Part shown: positions 59,375-64,000 of the stretch, in pieces | Position numbering within the stretch: the first letter of the stretch is position 1 | Layout: every line of letters begins with the position of its first letter | Assembly: GCA_019095985.1 (NCBI GenBank) | Contig: CM032669.1 | Location: forward strand, 6,161,830-6,225,829 | Direction of reading: 5' to 3' | DNA from: Streblospio benedicti | Taxonomy: Eukaryota > Annelida > Polychaeta > Spionida > Spionidae | Length of the DNA: 64,000 bases | The notes under the pieces: model-generated | Told to the model about the DNA's origin: nothing | What the model saw: only the letters and a program-made list of their open reading frames with translations | The model's database searches: none | Translations under genes and position numbers: made by a program

Positions 59375-62300
59375 AAGTGGCAGTGAGGCGGGGGCGGGCG
59401 GGGGAATGGGTATGCAGATCAGGGGACGTCGCGATCTCTCTTGCTCATGAAATCCCAAAAACGCCCCTTTTTTTTCTAACAATATGTATCTGCCATTGTG
59501 GGGTTCGGGGGGTGGACACTAGAAGGTTCCACAAAATTTAAGCCACTGGATCATTCATCATATTTGCAATTCGACAATCAATCTTCCCCAAGCAAACGAG
59601 ACAAAAAGGGTTCACCTGAAAAGAGATGACCCAAACTTAAACCCATCGCAAAATCTGTCTGAAAAAAATCTTAAATGTCCCAAACAAAACACTTTCTATT
59701 TCATATCACTTCGCCATACGTTTGCCGTTATAAATGTCAAGATACAATTACGTTGATTTGTACTTTCCCAGACACGCCTTCTGACATAATTTGGTTTAAA
59801 GAGGAATAGGTAATGGTAATGGGGCTCAAGCAAAACTCTAACGTTCGAAATATTTTTAAAAATTGCTTATTTCTACTTCTATTTTAAAAATCATTCAATG
59901 AAATGTGGTATCGACACTAATGAAATGATAAAAATTACGTTCTTAAATCCTTCAAACTAACTGTTTGTGTTAAAAAAACTTGAAAACTATAATAATTTAT
60001 TTTACATTAAACAAAAAAAACAATTCTGGAGGGTGTGTGTCACCGATTATATAAGTGACCCACATTTATTGTATGAAATAATACAAATTTTTTTTTAATC
60101 AGTCTGACCACAACGGGAAAATTTTTATCTGTATCCCACTGTTTTAAACCCCTCTCAGATACAACTCCATCATTGATCTATTTAACTAACTAATTGGTAA
60201 TCTGATCAATTGAGGTCAAACGATCATTTAAGTTGGGTTTATGATGTAAAATATCCTCATGTCTCAACTGAATTGTGACTCATTCTGCTGATTGGGTGCG
60301 GAGGCTCATAAAATCATGAAGAGAACCCACAAAAATAAAACACATGTTCTACTTTTACAATTTTCACATTTTTTCCATCTTTAAAAACTTTTTGCATAGT
60401 ATCTATTCTGTTAAAAACAATTTTTCATTAAATTGATATTTTATGTGACTTATAGGTGCAGCTAACGTGGAATGATTGACATCATCCCCGATCATCAAAT
60501 GGATATTTTGCGGTGAGTTTTCATTTCACAAGTCAGTCAGTACAAGCGGATGATCTTTAAAGTGAAAACTGGGGGGAAAATTAAAAAATCCCTGTTATGA
60601 TGATCACTGATACAGGCCTCTTAAAGGACTGCCAAAGTATGTGGTTACCCGCCAGTTAGGATTAGAACCCCCACCTTGTCACACTTCAGTAGGGTCCCGA
60701 GCCTTCCGGGGCCCCAGCCCCCAGGCCCACTTGGCATGCAAAATTTAAGGGCAGCAGCCCTGAAATTGTCACTTATCCTGGCGTGGGGTGCAAGGATTTT
60801 AATCTCAAAATATTTTTGCATTAGGAAACCTGGATGTTCTGCTTGTTACCATTTTTTAGAATGAACATTTTGAATGGTTTTAAAATGAAACTTCTCTAAC
60901 TTTTACCCCACAGAACATGATAACATGATAACACTCGTGATAACAGTATCATTTCATGTATTTGCATTTCTATAAAATTTAAAAAGTTATGAATAATTTC
61001 CACCGAGGTGCCTGCCTTGACTGTACTTTCAACAAGCTGACCGTGGCTGTACTTGCAGGCACGTGGTTACATCAGTTTCGAGCGAGTTCCTCGTCATCGC
61101 GGCAGAAGAAGATGCAGTGGGGCGAGGACCAGCCGAGCTCATGAGATCTTCCGCGTTCGACAAGGCGAGAAGACAGGCGAGGGTGAACACCAGCGAGCTG
61201 AGGTAACTGCCGTGTGTGTGGCATTCTGTCTGGCCCTGGCTGATTTGTGTGGCTGACGATCATGCTAGTCTCGGTCAATCAAACCTTCTGACCTCACTTA
61301 TCTTCTGTCAATCAGTCTGGTTGATGAAACAGACCTTTGCGTGCCTCTCTGTTGTGTCTGGCTATTTGTCTTTGTATATCTTTACATCACCAAATTCTCT
61401 ACTTCTTTTCACCCTGGCAATCAGAAGGGGGCCAGGTCAACACCAGGATGTTCACCTTTTTCTGTCAATTTCTGTTTTCTTATGTGTATGTCATTCTCAG
61501 TCTCTATCTGTCTATATCTTCAAGTACTTTGTGTCCTTTTCTGTCAATGTATTTGCTTGTCTATCAGCCACTTTGCATTTTTTTGTCTTTGTCTGTGTAT
61601 TTTTAATTCTTTTCCAAATACATACTATACTAATTTATCACAAAAGCTATGGATGAATGTGATAGTGATATATAACAATAAAAATTGTATTTATGAATCA
61701 CACAGTTACTAAAAACAAGTTTATTTTCTTCTGAAAAGCTTCTACATGTGTGGTCATGCAAGGTGAAAAAACATGGATAAAGGGAATTGAAAACCAAACA
61801 AACATACAAACAAGCAAACAAACAATGGGTGGTTGGTTTGCAGGTGGATCCTAAAGAATTTGGGGTGATGACCTCACCGAGGATGACATGGGCGACATGA
61901 TCCCCAAAAGGTGGACCCCGGGCGGCCCCGGCCCGGGTGAACTTTGGGGGGTACGTATGCCGCATGCTGGTGTCTCACCTTGGTGTGCTATTTAAATTTC
62001 TTTTGCATGTCCTGCTTTGCATGATGTCATAGCAGCGTCGTGATATGTGCCGGATGTGGCAGGTGTCTGGTGACTCATCCCCGGAAATAGCAACCAAGTG
62101 ACATTTTTTGTTGTTCTCTTTCTTTTTTTTTTCATAGTCTTAATCTACTGTGCTCAGTGTTAAAAAATGATCATAAGTCTGTTCAAAGATTTGAAAAAAT
62201 TTAGATGAAAAAGGCCCAAAATTTTTCCTCCTTCAGTTTTTGACTGTTTACCAGCTACTAGAAATTCTAAATGCATGAGATTTTCTGTCCAAAAACTCAA

Positions 62301-64000
62301 ATTCTTCATTTCCTTCCCAAATTTATATTTGCTTACTACTTTGTGAGGGAAAAATTTAAAAAATTTTATACTTTATCTTTGTTATTTAGACATCTGTTGT
62401 TTTTTAAGCCATGTCTGTGCTTGTAACCCCCTACGCGTTATAGCAAAAAAACAATAATAGTTATGCATTAATATTCAAGTAATGAAAATTTAAAAAACCT
62501 AATCAAAATATAAATGTGCTGAAATTACACACTCGAGGAAGAAATCACATGATCTGGCACTAACGTCCCTAACTTTTACGACATGCTTTTTATTGGGTAA
62601 ACGCTCTGCGTGCTTTTTTTCTATTTTTTTCAGTTCTCCTCTATTAATGCTCACTTGGGGTGTTATTATCATTCTCATGGCGTGTGATTTTCCCCGACCG
62701 GGCATCAGAAAAAAGAGCAGTGTTTGGGCATTGGGAAATTTTTCTCCTTTTTTCATCACCCCCCAAATTTCCCATGCTCAGCTCCACTTCCTTTATAGGA
62801 AACACACAAACACATGGGGTGAAATGTCTTCAATAGATTTTGGCAAAAACAAAATAAAACGAATGGGAAAAAACTTTTAAATAGAAAAAAATGCAAAAAT
62901 TCTTAAAGGGAAAAATCCCAAAAAAATTACCTACCGGCAAAAAAAAAGATAAAAATAAAACAAAAACGCTACTCAAAAGTATTCTGATTATACAAAGAAA
63001 AAAAAGAAAAAAAATTGCTCTGGCCAAAAGTCTTGAAAACTGACCAAAACCCTGTTGGCTGGAGGAAAAAGCATGTTGGAAAAACGCATGTGGCTACGTC
63101 CAAAGGTTCATGGCGTTAGGTCCTGACCACCGCCTTGCATGTAAACACAATGATGATATCATTTGCCCCCCGGGGGGGATAACAATAACAAAAACCCCAG
63201 GGGGGAAAAAGATGAGCCCCAGTGGGAGATTTGATGATGTGGCAGTACCGAGGTGTGGTGGGGCATACCATCATTTTTGGGTTCTAATTTTTTCTCTCTT
63301 TGCACAGTTCAGTAAATTATTAAATTTAGTGAAATGAAACCCCCGTGACCACCAAGCCCAACCCCTCCTCTCCTCTCCCTTGCTCCAACAGCGTTTTTTT
63401 TTGTGCAGCCTCCTTAAAAATCAGCGAAGCCAAGGCACCTCTTGCTAATATGAAGAGCCAGCAACCCGCTAAGTTTGCATTATGTAAAGAACACAAAAAA
63501 CACAAAAAAAATACAAATTGGGGCAGCCTATATATTTTGGAATTTTTTTTATCAGAGAATCCATATTCTATAAAAATTTTCAGTTTCATGCCATGTTGTA
63601 TACAGAATATATTTTGTGATTTCTTTATATAGCTATTTATTTTATTTTCATTTTATGTTATTATTTTCATGAATCAGGCTGTAATGTGAGAAAAAAAAAA
63701 TAAAATTTTTTTTGTACCAAATACTAAAAGTTTTCCTATGTTACCAGTTAAAAAGCTTGTACCTTGTTTGTGATCATGTCATTTTATCTCTTCATTATCT
63801 CTTCATTCGCCTGTGGGCTAGTTTATTTCTGCACTCCCTTTGGTTTAATGAAACAATGAGTGCACTGTGGTTATGATGGTGACAGTTCTGTGTAAATACT
63901 GTGAATGAGCAACCAGTGTGCTTTTCGTCACCCACCAATGGGGGCTACACCACTTCTCTCCTACTCCCACTCTTCTCCCTTCCTTTTTCCCAACCACCTC
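59375..64000 (+). pseudogene. second, error-like copy of the troponin C exon 4-5 region
   Basis: Runs parallel to about 53475-58190 without rearrangement and reaches the window edge. Exon 4 is matched near 61060-61203 (K-K-M-Q-W then a shifted frame) and exon 5 near 61845-61950 (D-D-L-T-E-D-D-like, then C/G runs); both are broken by many small length changes. Exon 3 is not included. Differences are mostly lost bases and lengthened or shortened homopolymers, spread evenly over exons and introns. That pattern suggests an uncorrected second haplotype or noisy contig rather than a decaying paralogue, although a true tandem duplication cannot be excluded. Exon 6 would lie beyond the window. Confidence 0.8.

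Overview
The window is nuclear DNA of a marine invertebrate animal. Genes are split by long AT-rich introns, whereas most exons are GC-rich. SINEs, MITEs and DNA transposons are dense. The troponin C sequence (helix W-I-L-K-N-L-G-D-D-L-T-E-D-D-I followed by a canonical EF-hand) and the very large GTPase fit a lophotrochozoan such as a mollusc or brachiopod. That placement is inference; amphioxus-like lineages are not excluded. Two 100-N gaps (13204-13303, 49756-49855), and error-like homopolymer-rich sequence at 1-300, after each gap and across 59375-64000, show the assembly is uneven.

From left to right: an isolated astacin protease exon (about 303-417, +); a VLIG/URGCP-type very large GTPase (3520-9344, -) with a small first coding exon and one frame slip near its zinc-binding C-terminus; a gene-free repeat tract (9.3-21.4 kb) with SINEs, a hAT-like element inside a tandem array, a TIR MITE, a long fold-back and a CATA microsatellite; a nine-exon gene (21658-35929, +) for an unrecognised 514-residue secreted, membrane- or GPI-anchored protein whose introns carry many repeats; a 1.8-kb duplicated unit (36471-38306 and 41231-48164) whose second copy holds a decayed Academ-like DNA transposon, itself carrying a Harbinger-like insertion in its left terminal repeat; then troponin C (49643-58434, +) and a noisy second copy of its middle part (59375 to the window end).

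The genes do not form one pathway. The GTPase is an innate-immunity-type cytosolic protein, troponin C is the calcium sensor of the thin filament, and the nine-exon protein is an extracellular surface protein of unknown role.

The points most worth a second look are: (1) a 714-bp element with CACGGTG ends, roughly 170-bp terminal inverted repeats and a perfect 5-bp target duplication, which recalls Transib/ProtoRAG elements; (2) an in-frame TAG in troponin C exactly where relatives have glutamine; (3) duplicated exon-6-like sequences and a six-unit 40-bp array of splice-acceptor copies in the nine-exon gene; (4) a three-layer nested transposon whose empty site is preserved in the sister repeat.
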